Positions 62,701 to 64,000 of a DNA stretch of 64,000 bases are shown piece by piece. The stretch lies in assembly GCA_016490735.1 (NCBI GenBank), contig JAEMWC010000281.1, forward strand, positions 307,501 through 371,500, written 5' to 3'. The notes under the pieces are model-generated. The model did not search any database. It saw only the letters and a list, made by a program, of their open reading frames with translations, and was not told where the DNA came from. The DNA is from Pachyseris speciosa (lineage: Eukaryota > Cnidaria > Anthozoa > Scleractinia > Pachyseridae). The position numbers and the translations under genes are program-made. The first letter of the stretch is position 1. Each line of letters begins with the position of its first letter.

Positions 62701-63802
62701 TGTAATAGAAACAATGCTGCTCATTCCCGCACTTTTCTTCAAGCTTTACAAGGAAGTGTTAAACATTTACACTTATCTTCCCTGTTCAAGGAATTATCAT
62801 GGCAGCAAAGCATTTTCAATATACATTGAGCCTCCTAGGTGGATGTGATTGTAAGATATTTAAGTAGGAAAAGGGCTAAATTTATGCAAATTGCGATCTT
62901 TGTGACTTGCCCGTGTTTTCAAATTTTTTACAATCAAAGTACTTGGAAGAATCACCCTGCACAGTGTAATCAAAACCTTCACGGTAACATACGGCTGATT
63001 AGCTTTCATTTGAATGGTTACACAAAAGGATTCCGTTAACGGACTGGAAAGTCAGCACCATAGGGAAGTAAGGGACAATAGCTTTCCTTTAGGAGCCTCG
63101 CAACAGTCTTTTTGGCCTTGGGGTGTACCTGTTGAAATCAAAATTTGCTATAGCAGACAAACTTCGATTTACTTGACACTACAACATCTTTTCCACGTAA
63201 AATTAAAGTTTGTTTTCTCATTGGTTTCCAAGCAACAGCTGTTACCATAGCGACGACAATGCGTGGCCGCTCATTTTGAACAAGGCCAATTATCCATCTC
63301 TAAGTTTCGTTATGAAGTGTCCGATTGGAATTTCGAGATAATTGGCCTTGTTTAAAATGAGCGGCCACGCGTTGTGGTCGCTATGGTAACAGCTGTTGCT
63401 TAAAAAACAAATGAGAAAACAAACTTTGATCATACGTCGAAAAAGATGTTGATCTCAGTTTCAGTTTATTTATTTCCCAGAAAAAAATTAATAAATACAT
63501 ACAGACAGACATTCAATATATTACAAAAAATAGAGCTAAAGAAACATAAAAGTTGTAGTGTCAAGGAAATCGAAGTTTGCCTTCTATAGGAAATTTTGTT
63601 TTCCATAGGTACACCCCAACGCCAAAAACACTCGTGCGAGCCTCGTTAAGAGGCCGCACTTCTTCCATCTATATCTTGTTTCTGAATTCTGGTTTTTTTT
63701 TTCTCTCTTTACTTTTATTGTTGTTTAATTGCAGAGATTCTGTCTGACATTCCACAACCCGACAGTTTTATTCCCGAGGTTCTGTCGTTGCTCCCAAAAT
63801 AG
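4593..63802 (+). CDS. UBR4: E3 ubiquitin-protein ligase UBR4 (p600) orthologue, 85 exons, 5' partial
   Basis: This is a giant N-recognin E3 ligase. In animals UBR4 works with KCMF1 and calmodulin (the SIFI complex) in N-degron, stress-response and mitochondrial-precursor turnover (family knowledge). I traced 85 exons with GT-AG borders and matching phases from 4593 to the TAG at 63800-63802. Conserved landmarks in order are the UBR box, a UIM-like motif, the CPRC/CSNC/CHKC knuckles, the CCICREGY hemiRING segment and a C-terminal tail like that of human UBR4. Coding length is about 11.3 kb (about 3,777 residues) against 5,183 residues in the human protein. The first exon opens in mid-codon after a splice acceptor, so the missing N-terminal part lies left of the window. 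Three exons carry apparent single-base losses (near 20561, 25647 and 42185). All other junctions stay in frame. The protein identity is near certain and individual borders are high confidence. Confidence 0.97.
5690..6250. repeat. Unclassified repeat-like block with (TTA)n core
   Basis: Intron 5557-6811 contains a GT-rich stretch, a TTATTATTA run at about 5975-6015, and a second GT/GC-rich stretch ending in CACTTGCAACGCAGGCG. The base composition differs sharply from the flanking intron and no frame is conserved. It looks like an inserted repeat but I cannot assign it. Confidence 0.3.
7405..8547 (+). repeat. 1.1-kb polypyrimidine tract, (TTCC/CCCT)n
   Basis: Almost every base is C or T on the plus strand, in TTCC and CCCT tetranucleotide runs. 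Purines are very rare and cluster in recurring words such as CCTGACCCTCC and CTGATCCTACC. The block from 7671 recurs from about 8339, so the tract has been partly duplicated with a shift of about 668 bases. It fills most of the intron before the UBR-box exon. Long Ser/Pro/Leu or Glu/Gly/Arg/Lys frames through it are composition artefacts. Confidence 0.97.
8575..8793 (+). CDS. UBR4: UBR4 exon 4: UBR-box zinc finger
   Basis: A single 73-codon, phase 0-0 exon encodes essentially the whole UBR box. This is the zinc-binding fold that in the UBR family recognises N-terminal degrons. Counting within the exon, candidate zinc ligands are C6, C10, H23, H26, C27, H28, C30, C39, C42, C46, H47, H50, C62, C64 and C72, with the typical [20 protein letters not shown] and [13 protein letters not shown] segments. 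The order and spacing match vertebrate UBR4 closely. The vertebrate-type box has an atypical binding pocket compared with UBR1 and UBR2 (family knowledge). The acceptor at 8573-8574 lies about 30 bases after the end of a 1.1-kb C/T-only tract, so the intron's pyrimidine tract is extraordinarily extended. Confidence 0.97.
9149..11637 (+). CDS. UBR4: UBR4 exons 5-7: Ser/Gly-rich linker and helical segment after UBR box
   Basis: Exons are 9149-9424, 10407-10604 and 11422-11637, all phase 0. Exon 5 begins ALVKRTPSS directly after the UBR box, then becomes a low-complexity Ser/Thr/Gly/Ala linker ([23 protein letters not shown]), probably disordered. Exon 6 ([14 protein letters not shown]... [19 protein letters not shown]) and exon 7 ([20 protein letters not shown]) return to predicted helix. 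Exon 7 ends in [11 protein letters not shown], which I read as the start of the following beta-propeller-like region (inference). Intron 9425-10406 contains a LINE-like 3' tail near 9560-9770. Intron 10605-11421 contains a GTCATT hexamer array. Confidence 0.93.
9560..9775 (+). mobile_element. LINE-like 3' end
   Basis: A stretch with TTAGGTTCCCTCACC, a T-rich run and a tail ending GTGTGGCAAATAAATAAATA followed by an A-rich run. This is the look of a 5'-truncated non-LTR retrotransposon 3' UTR with its simple-repeat tail. No coding remnant is left, so family assignment is not possible. Confidence 0.4.
10916..11255 (+). repeat. GTCATT/GTCCTT hexamer array
   Basis: Tandem hexamers GTCATT with variants GTCGTT, GTCATA and GTCCTT run through an intron, flanked by GTAGTA and GTAGGTAG trinucleotide and tetranucleotide repeats. 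The minus strand reads as Met-Thr or Asp-Asn repeats that are not genes. Confidence 0.95.
11780..13607 (+). CDS. UBR4: UBR4 exons 8-10: beta-propeller-like segment
   Basis: Exons are 11780-12091, 12598-12907 and 13393-13607, with phase 0, 1 (g|ga, Gly) and 0. The translation is dominated by short beta strands separated by turns: [60 protein letters not shown] and [20 protein letters not shown]. This repeated pattern of hydrophobic strand, turn, and strand ending in Val-x-x-Tyr or Val-x-x-Phe is what WD40-type propeller blades look like. The matching part of vertebrate UBR4 folds as a beta-propeller, as far as I recall, so the assignment is by analogy. The intron after 13607 is long (2.9 kb) and full of repeats. 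Confidence 0.92.
15076..15414. mobile_element. MITE with about 19-bp terminal inverted repeats and poly-G/poly-C arms
   Basis: ATGCACCTATCAATGTTAA at 15076-15094 is matched by TTAACATTGATAGGTGCAT at 15396-15414, a perfect inverted pair. Inside each end follows a G-run (left) or C-run (right) and CCAGGG-type repeats (GGGAATTTGAC occurs several times). No reading frame of interest. This is a non-autonomous DNA element in intron 13608-16517. Confidence 0.85.
15599..16478 (+). repeat. Tandem duplication of about 422 bp containing a LINE-like 3' end
   Basis: The segment beginning TCTTTAAAAAGAAGCTCAA occurs at 15599 and again at 16021, and the two copies run nearly identically up to CACTCTGTCC. 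The second copy has about 37 extra bases (near 16274-16315) that the first lacks. Each copy contains AAGCGYGCTGAGATTATGTAG and an (ATT)n tail, resembling the end of a non-LTR retrotransposon. The weak frame upstream ([12 protein letters not shown]) looks like the C-terminal tail of such an ORF2. Confidence 0.9.
16518..18191 (+). CDS. UBR4: UBR4 exons 11-13: last blade and first jelly-roll-like domain
   Basis: Exons are 16518-16708, 17407-17617 and 17975-18191, with junctions phase 2 (ag|g, Arg), 0 and 1. Exon 11 carries a clear blade-like strand pair ([18 protein letters not shown]). Exons 12-13 contain [19 protein letters not shown] followed by [20 protein letters not shown] and [12 protein letters not shown]. 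This resembles a galactose-binding/DOC1-like beta-sandwich. The end [19 protein letters not shown] is strongly conserved with vertebrate UBR4. The basic run [13 protein letters not shown] in exon 12 is a possible nuclear-localisation-like patch (weak). Domain names here are inference from strand pattern, and the exons themselves are certain. Confidence 0.93.
17722..17880. repeat. Fold-back (palindromic) element of about 160 bp
   Basis: AATAGGCTAGTTTCGAATT at the left and AATTCAAAACTAGCCTATT at the right begin two arms of about 70 bases that are complementary almost throughout. The arms include AACCAAGTCAAGGTTCAGGG and its complement, with a spacer of about 16 bases (CTTTGTTTTTGACAAA). It would fold as a long hairpin in single-stranded form. 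It is a MITE-type element in the intron between exons 12 and 13. Confidence 0.93.
18771..20702 (+). CDS. UBR4: UBR4 exons 14-16, with an apparent frameshift in exon 16
   Basis: Exons are 18771-18966, 19354-19549 and 20445-20702, with junctions phase 1 into exon 14, 2 (aa|a, Lys) into 15 and 0 into 16. Exon 14 reads [20 protein letters not shown], nearly collinear with vertebrate UBR4, and exon 15 ends in SLYHSHK. Exon 16 starts [13 protein letters not shown] in one frame and ends [19 protein letters not shown] in another, and the latter is what the next exon requires. The switch must occur before 20564. A missing G at 20561-20562 would join the two frames. An 80-base intron (20482-20561) is the alternative, but the skipped segment has an open frame and no pyrimidine tract. 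Confidence 0.88.
21051..21228 (+). repeat. (CATA)n/(CATG)n microsatellite
   Basis: About 40 copies of CATA with a few single-base variants change to CATG near the right end. Apparent Tyr-Ile-His or Met-Cys-Val frames are artefacts. It lies in intron 20703-23853. Confidence 0.98.
21603..22751. mobile_element. piggyBac-like non-autonomous element, TTAA-flanked
   Basis: TTAACCCATTG at 21603-21613 and CAATGGGTTAA at 22741-22751 form short inverted ends bordered by TTAA, the target used by piggyBac transposons. The 1.15-kb interior has no convincing transposase. It contains a direct repeat of about 130 bp: TTCTTCTCCCGAGCGTAGAT at about 21968 and again at about 22102, each followed by TTGTTCCAGTGCAT and GCATTGCATGCTGGGAA. 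Family assignment rests only on ends and target site. Confidence 0.65.
23400..23545. repeat. G-rich low-complexity block
   Basis: Repeated GGAAATTCCAGAGGGGT-type units, with a run of about 20 G at 23491-23510, in intron 20703-23853. There is no coding sense. Such runs are common sources of assembly error. Confidence 0.7.
23854..24913 (+). CDS. UBR4: UBR4 exons 17-19: helical repeats then acidic region
   Basis: Exons are 23854-23958, 24432-24553 and 24671-24913, with junctions phase 1, 1 and 0. The protein includes [39 protein letters not shown] and the conserved step [16 protein letters not shown], matching vertebrate UBR4 in order. The second half of exon 19 is acidic and low in complexity ([16 protein letters not shown], then Glu/Pro/Thr-rich), probably disordered. 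Intron 23959-24431 is a pyrimidine-rich TCTCC block that throws up long spurious reading frames in both directions. These are composition artefacts. Confidence 0.92.
25084..26443 (+). CDS. UBR4: UBR4 exons 20-22: UIM-like motif and disordered region; apparent frameshift in exon 21
   Basis: Exons are 25084-25378, 25486-25685 and 26253-26443, joined in phases 1 and 1. Exon 20 contains [17 protein letters not shown], a good ubiquitin-interacting-motif match (acidic lead, L-A-x-A-L-S core) that is also present in vertebrate UBR4. Before it, [18 protein letters not shown] is conserved. Exon 21 is Ser/Gly/Pro/Glu-rich. Its first part reads in one frame ([12 protein letters not shown]... [11 protein letters not shown]) and its last 38 bases in another ([13 protein letters not shown]), the one that fits exon 22. 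One base seems to be missing at the CC of 25647-25648. Exon 22 ends with the conserved helix [20 protein letters not shown] and [10 protein letters not shown]. Confidence 0.9.
25736..26084. mobile_element. MITE with CCACACTA inverted ends
   Basis: CCGTCCACACTATTGCATTT at the left faces GCATTAGTGTGGATGG at the right. AAAACGCAT words recur on both sides of the centre. About 350 bases, no frame, inside intron 25686-26252. Confidence 0.75.
26766..27834 (+). CDS. UBR4: UBR4 exons 23-25: alpha-helical repeats
   Basis: Exons are 26766-26870, 27277-27396 and 27712-27834, all phase 0. The translation is helical: [39 protein letters not shown] and [20 protein letters not shown]. The short Ser/Lys-rich link between exons 24 and 25 corresponds to a variable loop in vertebrate UBR4. 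The intron that follows (27835-30280, 2.4 kb) is unusually long for this part of the gene. It has been enlarged by the inverted-repeat element, the SINE and a small second repeat pair described separately. Confidence 0.94.
28012..28425 (+). mobile_element. tRNA-derived SINE-like segment
   Basis: The head has a good RNA polymerase III A box (TAGCTCAGTGGTAGGGC, 28025-28041) and a B box with one deviation (GGCTCAAACCC, about 28067-28077), in tRNA-like spacing. Its ends pair only partly as an acceptor stem, so it is not a functional tRNA. The body includes ATAAACCGTAGGCCCCGTCT and TGTGGGACGTTAAAGAACCC, words I recall as very abundant in coral genomes. It sits directly inside the left 53-base arm. 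Confidence 0.7.
28540..29461 (+). pseudogene. Tyrosine recombinase (DIRS/Crypton-type) pseudogene
   Basis: The pieces are in order but in different frames. A core-binding helix region spans about 28550-28858 ([20 protein letters not shown] and following). The next piece (28853 on) contains the box-I arginine in [13 protein letters not shown]. The last piece, about 29253-29459, holds AHSVRGAS (His-x-x-Arg) and [14 protein letters not shown] with the nucleophile tyrosine. Breaks are visible near 28855, near 29040 and near 29215-29240, the last with in-frame stops (CTATAG). Catalytic residues are recognisable, but the gene cannot be translated as one protein. Confidence 0.85.
29643..29977. repeat. 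Second, shorter inverted-repeat pair next to the recombinase element
   Basis: The left arm (about 29643-29724: ACCAATTATACCAG..., AAACAAACAAAGTGAGAAAT) and right arm (about 29899-29977) are imperfect reverse complements around a 175-base spacer. The right arm starts AATTCTACCTGATATTTTCT, nearly the same as the inner end of the 53-base arm at 29591. This shows the same repeat family in a non-autonomous form. The left arm has about 23 extra bases (GGCCACAAAGCGGCCTGCC region). Confidence 0.75.
30281..33706 (+). CDS. UBR4: UBR4 exons 26-32: conserved helical block
   Basis: Exons are 30281-30376, 30615-30686, 30944-31021, 31190-31237, 31387-31472, 32700-32802 and 33628-33706. Junctions are phase 0 except 31472|32700 (phase 2, ag|g, Arg). 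This is one of the best conserved parts: [70 protein letters not shown] and [11 protein letters not shown]. For exon 31 a tempting acceptor at 32690-32691 (TTTCAG) breaks the frame. The acceptor ending at 32699 (GACAG) keeps it. Intron 31473-32699 contains a LINE-like 3' end at 31480-31600 and a repeat-like stretch at 31700-31900. Confidence 0.94.
31480..31600 (+). mobile_element. LINE-like 3' end
   Basis: A short segment with CTGCACTAACTGCGGGCTAAA and the tail TGTATAAATAAATGAAGTC, followed by a short repeat AAGTCAAGTC. This is typical of truncated non-LTR retrotransposon ends, with no coding remnant. The 3'-tail form is the only evidence. Confidence 0.4.
31705..31905. repeat. Repeat-like stretch with imperfect inverted ends
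   Basis: After a (TTCAA)n run, AGATGGTTTGCAGCC (about 31752) faces CGTGCAAACCACCTAT (about 31880). Words such as CAAATGCTGGTGGA and ATCCACCAGTATGCTGG are complementary inside. A small MITE relic is likely. The surrounding 31906-32699 shows nothing recognisable. Confidence 0.45.
33759..34003. mobile_element. MITE with GGCCCTGGCAAAC ends
   Basis: GGCCCTGGCAAAC at 33759-33771 and GTTTGCCAGGGCC at 33991-34003 are perfect inverted ends. CACATTGTTGC and its complement follow inside. The interior repeats TGCGGACACAAA and its complement TTTGTGTCCGCA several times. About 245 bases, non-coding, in intron 33707-34058. Confidence 0.92.
34059..37626 (+). CDS. UBR4: UBR4 exons 33-36: Lys/Asp-rich tract and helical repeats
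   Basis: Exons are 34059-34271, 35898-36039 (or from 35901), 36901-37045 and 37541-37626, with junctions phase 1, 1, 2 and 0. Exon 33 ends in a highly charged run of alternating Lys with Asp, Glu or Ser (about 30 residues, [12 protein letters not shown] pattern). The same position in the vertebrate protein is a Ser/Ala/Lys-rich loop, so it is a disordered linker that varies freely. Exons 34-36 hold the conserved [37 protein letters not shown] and NHPNSNVY. Exon 34 has tandem acceptors (TAGCAG), giving one optional Ala codon. Exon 36 has acceptors six bases apart (ACAGTTGCAG). The acceptor of exon 35 is preceded by a run of about 28 T. Confidence 0.93.
34298..34720. mobile_element. MITE with AAAAACC...ATATAAGAACCT ends
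   Basis: The left end reads CAGTGTAAAAACCTGCATAT then AAGAACCTGC. The right end contains AGGTTCTTATATGTGGGTTT then TTACTGTA, its imperfect complement over about 30 bases. A further copy of GGTTCTTATATAA occurs at about 34351. No reading frame is conserved. It occupies the first part of intron 34272-35897. Confidence 0.8.
35430..35585 (+). mobile_element. LINE 3' remnant with (ACTT)n tail
   Basis: CTGCAAAAAAGGGCGACTAG reads as LQKRATRV, a phrase typical of the C-terminal end of non-LTR reverse transcriptases. After about 90 bases of 3' UTR, it ends in AATAAAGTCTTTACTTTACTTACTTAC. It is strongly truncated. Confidence 0.6.
35603..35740. repeat. Fold-back element of about 140 bp
   Basis: CACTTAATGACTGG at 35603-35616 and CCAGTCATTAAGTG at 35727-35740 open two arms that remain largely complementary: ATCAGTGAATTTTGTTTCC against GGAAACAAAATTCACTG, and GAATCTCAGTG against CATTGAGATTC. 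The loop is short. A non-coding MITE-type palindrome. Confidence 0.93.
36868..36895 (+). promoter_or_regulatory. Poly-T splice-acceptor tract of UBR4 exon 35
   Basis: An uninterrupted run of about 28 T directly precedes CGCAG and the exon at 36901. It is a very strong polypyrimidine tract. Its length is likely polymorphic. Confidence 0.9.
38001..40217 (+). CDS. UBR4: UBR4 exons 37-43: beta-sandwich segment and Cys-rich zinc knuckles
   Basis: Exons are 38001-38088, 38659-38787, 38896-38960, 39138-39198, 39309-39380, 39782-39888 and 40079-40217, with junctions phase 2, 0, 0, 2, 0, 0 and 2. Exons 37-41 form a strand-rich unit ([78 protein letters not shown]) that looks like a discoidin/DOC-type sandwich (inference). 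Exons 42-43 contain regularly spaced cysteines: [27 protein letters not shown] and PCC, expected to bind zinc. This is the most conserved block between the window and human UBR4 and leaves no doubt about orthology. Confidence 0.96.
40233..40598. mobile_element. MITE with CTTTACACTAG ends
   Basis: AGTCTTTACACTAG at about 40234 and CTAGTGTAAAGAGT at about 40583 are inverted ends. Inside, ACTTAAG/ACTTCAAGT words and CTTCACACACA repeat on both halves. It sits about 15 bases downstream of the donor of exon 43 and does not touch coding sequence. Confidence 0.8.
40736..42767 (+). CDS. UBR4: UBR4 exons 44-47, with an apparent frameshift near the end of exon 46
   Basis: Exons are 40736-40864, 41559-41726, 41996-42213 and 42585-42767. 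The signature segments are [71 protein letters not shown] and [13 protein letters not shown]. In exon 46 the frame is good up to LLRALAMVP. It must then change by one base so that the last 27 bases read RNRKELVEQ and splice in phase 0 into [11 protein letters not shown]. This matches the vertebrate order (LRALA... LV-QGLI-EL). Read literally, the sequence would give an unrelated tail. A base is apparently missing at CC 42185-42186. Exon 45 is rich in Ser/Gly, a variable loop. Confidence 0.92.
42889..46819 (+). CDS. UBR4: UBR4 exons 48-55: helical repeats
   Basis: Exons are 42889-42973, 43124-43251, 43850-44197, 45065-45105, 45270-45411, 45856-45937, 46253-46349 and 46743-46819. Junctions are phase 1, 0, 0, 2, 0, 1 and 2. 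Conserved elements include [92 protein letters not shown] and [20 protein letters not shown]. Exon 50 (348 bases) is the longest in the window and holds a basic patch ([20 protein letters not shown]) where the vertebrate protein is similarly basic. Introns after exons 49, 50 and 55 contain repeated or inverted-repeat sequence listed separately. Confidence 0.95.
43535..43765 (+). repeat. Dispersed repeat family, copy 1
   Basis: Contains AACTTGAAAAAATGTGGCCA, TTTTTCAAGTTCTTCTCTTG, CAGATTATGGTTTGAGAAAA and ATGTCTTTCTTTTGGTGTTC. The same words in the same order occur at 47400-47655. Non-coding and unclassified, in the intron before exon 50. Confidence 0.85.
44335..44760. repeat. Repeat-like block in the intron after exon 50
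   Basis: AAAGTGCCTATAAAGTAAAA at the left and TTTTACAGAGGTACTTTAA at the right look like loosely inverted ends. Inside, TGTGACGTAGGAAATACTTC and GGCATTTCCTACGTCATCA form a strong inverted pair. This suggests a MITE relic of about 420 bases, but borders are uncertain. Confidence 0.5.
46874..47310. repeat. Long fold-back element of about 440 bp
   Basis: The outer arms GGTTAAAGGAG... CTCCACTCTT... GGAAATAATCACT (46875-46945) and their complement (about 47247-47310) enclose inner arms. The inner arms are AAGTGTACAAA... GGATTTGATGACGTGTAATG and its complement CATTACACGTCATCAAATCC (about 47118). Arm length exceeds 150 bases with indels. Non-coding, in intron 46820-49399. Confidence 0.9.
47400..47655 (+). 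repeat. Dispersed repeat family, copy 2
   Basis: Same order of words as the segment at 43535-43765: GATGGGGAGGACTGAAAAG, CAACTTTTTCAAGTTCTCCT, CAGATTATGGTTTGG and CTTTCTTTTGGTGTTATAGG. The two copies lie in direct orientation about 3.86 kb apart in introns of the same gene. Confidence 0.85.
48640..49142 (+). mobile_element. LINE 3' end with (TTA)n tails
   Basis: AATAAGCTCCCTGTAGCTAT reads as [11 protein letters not shown]. Together with the following [11 protein letters not shown] this is the familiar end of CR1/L2/RTE-type ORF2 proteins, then a stop and a 3' UTR. T/A-rich tails at 48840-48915 and 49065-49141 (TTA repeats) follow. The Asn-rich minus-strand frame there is an artefact. Confidence 0.65.
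49400..53115 (+). CDS. UBR4: UBR4 exons 56-66: many short exons, conserved core
   Basis: Exons are 49400-49454, 49628-49694, 50148-50242, 50431-50489, 51119-51162, 51240-51320, 51706-51739, 51966-52019, 52192-52273, 52742-52826 and 53047-53115. All phases match. This region is very conserved: [105 protein letters not shown] and [20 protein letters not shown]. Exon 62 has only 34 bases. The region belongs to the family-specific C-terminal third of UBR4 (Pfam calls it E3_UbLigase_R4, from memory) and precedes the E3 module proper. Confidence 0.95.
49769..49858 (-). mobile_element. tRNA-derived SINE head (tRNA pseudogene) with poly-T terminator
   Basis: On the minus strand the segment has an A box (TAGCTCAGTGG) and a canonical B box (GGTTCAAATCC) with the right spacing. 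The acceptor ends AGTCCCAG and CTGGAGCT pair only in part, and the anticodon stem pairs poorly, so it is unlikely to act in translation. The head is followed by a T8 run (A8 on the plus strand, 49769-49776), a strong pol III stop. It lies in the intron between exons 57 and 58. Confidence 0.7.
53473..55369 (+). CDS. UBR4: UBR4 exons 67-72
   Basis: Exons are 53473-53649, 53786-53904, 54023-54095, 54310-54413, 54499-54610 and 55241-55369, with junctions phase 0, 2, 0, 2 and 0. Characteristic segments are [111 protein letters not shown] and [13 protein letters not shown]. All are collinear with vertebrate UBR4 as helical repeats leading into the basic helix that starts the ligase module. Intron 53650-53785 includes a GATGAT microsatellite. 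Intron 54611-55240 shows no recognisable element. Confidence 0.95.
55815..59781 (+). CDS. UBR4: UBR4 exons 73-79: hemiRING E3 module
   Basis: Exons are 55815-55904, 56597-56722, 57362-57433, 57875-57936, 58359-58449, 59180-59214 and 59587-59781. A long basic helix ([19 protein letters not shown]) leads into [17 protein letters not shown], then [11 protein letters not shown], then [15 protein letters not shown]. The Cys-Cys-x-x-Cys and His/Cys residues spread over exons 74-76 correspond to the hemiRING zinc site. In human UBR4 this site, together with the neighbouring UZI subdomain, recruits the E2 enzymes UBE2A and UBE2B (family knowledge). All visible ligands are present, so catalytic competence is expected. 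[13 protein letters not shown] and [10 protein letters not shown] are further conserved blocks. Intron 58450-59179 carries a MITE made of hexamer repeats. Confidence 0.96.
58482..58741. mobile_element. MITE built from GCAAGC/GCTTGT hexamers
   Basis: AAGCCTGGTCTTCACTAGCG at the left faces CGCTAGTGACAACCAGGCTT at the right. Between them are repeated AAGCACAAGC units on the left half and their complement GCTTGTGCTT on the right half, so the whole 260 bases fold back on themselves in several registers. TTA stands at both outer sides. Non-coding. Confidence 0.88.
59914..63802 (+). CDS. UBR4: UBR4 exons 80-85: C-terminal end
   Basis: Exons are 59914-59998, 60400-60539, 60957-61047, 61532-61624, 62426-62492 and 63735-63802, with junctions phase 2, 0, 2, 0, 0 and 1. 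Conserved segments include [109 protein letters not shown] and [20 protein letters not shown]. The stop TAG is at 63800-63802, so this C-terminus is the true end, as in the human protein. Intron 84 (62493-63734) contains a 0.55-kb fold-back element, and intron 83 a LINE 3' end. Confidence 0.96.
62030..62380 (+). mobile_element. 5'-truncated LINE, ORF2 C-terminus
   Basis: The frame [20 protein letters not shown]... [13 protein letters not shown] is the diagnostic end of CR1/L2-type ORF2 proteins. It is followed by a 3' UTR with AAAGCGCTAATGAGCTACAG, AGCGCTATAGAATTTTAATT and an (ATT)n tail. It lies just before the acceptor of exon 84. Confidence 0.85.
63094..63642. mobile_element. Large fold-back element (0.55 kb) with an insertion in one arm
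   Basis: The left arm (63094-63290) includes TTGGGGTGTACC, CTGTTACCATAGCGACGAC and GTGGCCGCTCATTTTGAACA. The right arm contains their complements (TTTAAAATGAGCGGCCACGC, GTGGTCGCTATGGTAACAGC, GGTACACCCCAACG). The centre is near 63315. The right arm is longer because about 105 bases of A/T-rich sequence (about 63455-63555) interrupt it. It fills much of the last intron of UBR4. Confidence 0.92.
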
Positions 63803-64000
63803 AATGCTGCTTCAGAGGAAGAAAAGTCTTCTGTTTTCGACAAGAAGAGAATGTCATGAAGAGACATACCTCAAGGATGGCCTTGACAACGACGCTTTAC
63901 AATCGCATGTTAAACTTTCTTGCAGGGGAATGTTCACTTGTTAATCACGTAATTTAGTTAAACTAGTGTCAAAAGAAATTGCATTAAAACATTTCAGTAG
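63803..64000 (+). promoter_or_regulatory. UBR4: UBR4 3' untranslated region start with poly(A) signal variant
   Basis: The sequence after the stop has no continuing frame that fits the protein. ATTAAA at 63983-63988, the commonest variant of the poly(A) signal, lies about 180 bases after the stop. Cleavage would be expected about 10-30 bases later, at or just beyond the window edge. No AATAAA is seen before it. Confidence 0.5.

Overview
The window is animal nuclear DNA, AT-rich, with GT-AG introns and many relics of transposable elements. The genus cannot be fixed from sequence alone. The protein similarity, tRNA-headed SINEs, inverted-repeat MITEs and a tyrosine-recombinase relic point to an anthozoan cnidarian, most likely a stony coral (inference).

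One gene fills most of it: the plus-strand orthologue of UBR4 (p600), a giant E3 ubiquitin ligase. I resolved 85 phase-compatible coding exons between 4593 and 63802, about 3,777 residues. They run from about 220 residues before the UBR box to the stop codon. The N-terminal portion (roughly 1,400 residues by comparison with the 5,183-residue human protein) and the promoter must lie left of the window. Order along the protein: helical repeats; UBR box (8575-8793); Ser/Gly-rich linker; beta-propeller-like and jelly-roll-like segments (about 11.8-18.2 kb); a low-complexity acidic region with a UIM-like motif (24.7-26.4 kb); long helical repeat blocks; a second beta-sandwich segment followed by Cys-rich zinc-binding knuckles (38.0-40.2 kb); more helical repeats; and the C-terminal E3 module with the hemiRING-type Cys/His cluster (56.6-58.4 kb). 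Three exons (16, 21, 46) each need one extra base to keep the frame. All three sites are at C or G runs, so consensus errors are the first suspicion.

Layout: 1-4180 is an old DNA transposon with a degenerate transposase-like ORF and TAACACG-type subterminal repeats. 4593-63802 is UBR4. Its introns hold a 1.1-kb polypyrimidine tract (7.4-8.5 kb), a 53-bp perfect inverted repeat around a decayed tyrosine recombinase plus a SINE (27.9-29.6 kb), several MITEs and fold-back palindromes, LINE 3' ends, a tandem duplication (15.6-16.5 kb) and microsatellites. 63803-64000 is the start of the 3' UTR with an ATTAAA signal.

Introns longer than 300 bases in which I recognise nothing distinct include 9425-10406 apart from the LINE-like tail, 12092-12597, 16709-17406, 18192-18770, 19550-20444, 36040-36900, 37046-37540, 37627-38000, 38089-38658 apart from three short tandem repeats near 38290, 39381-39781, 50490-51118, 52827-53046 (short), 54611-55240, 55905-56596, 56723-57361, 57434-57874, 60540-60956 and 61048-61531. 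I found no clearly new biological system. The least ordinary objects are the inverted-repeat/recombinase structure and the pyrimidine tract beside the UBR-box exon.
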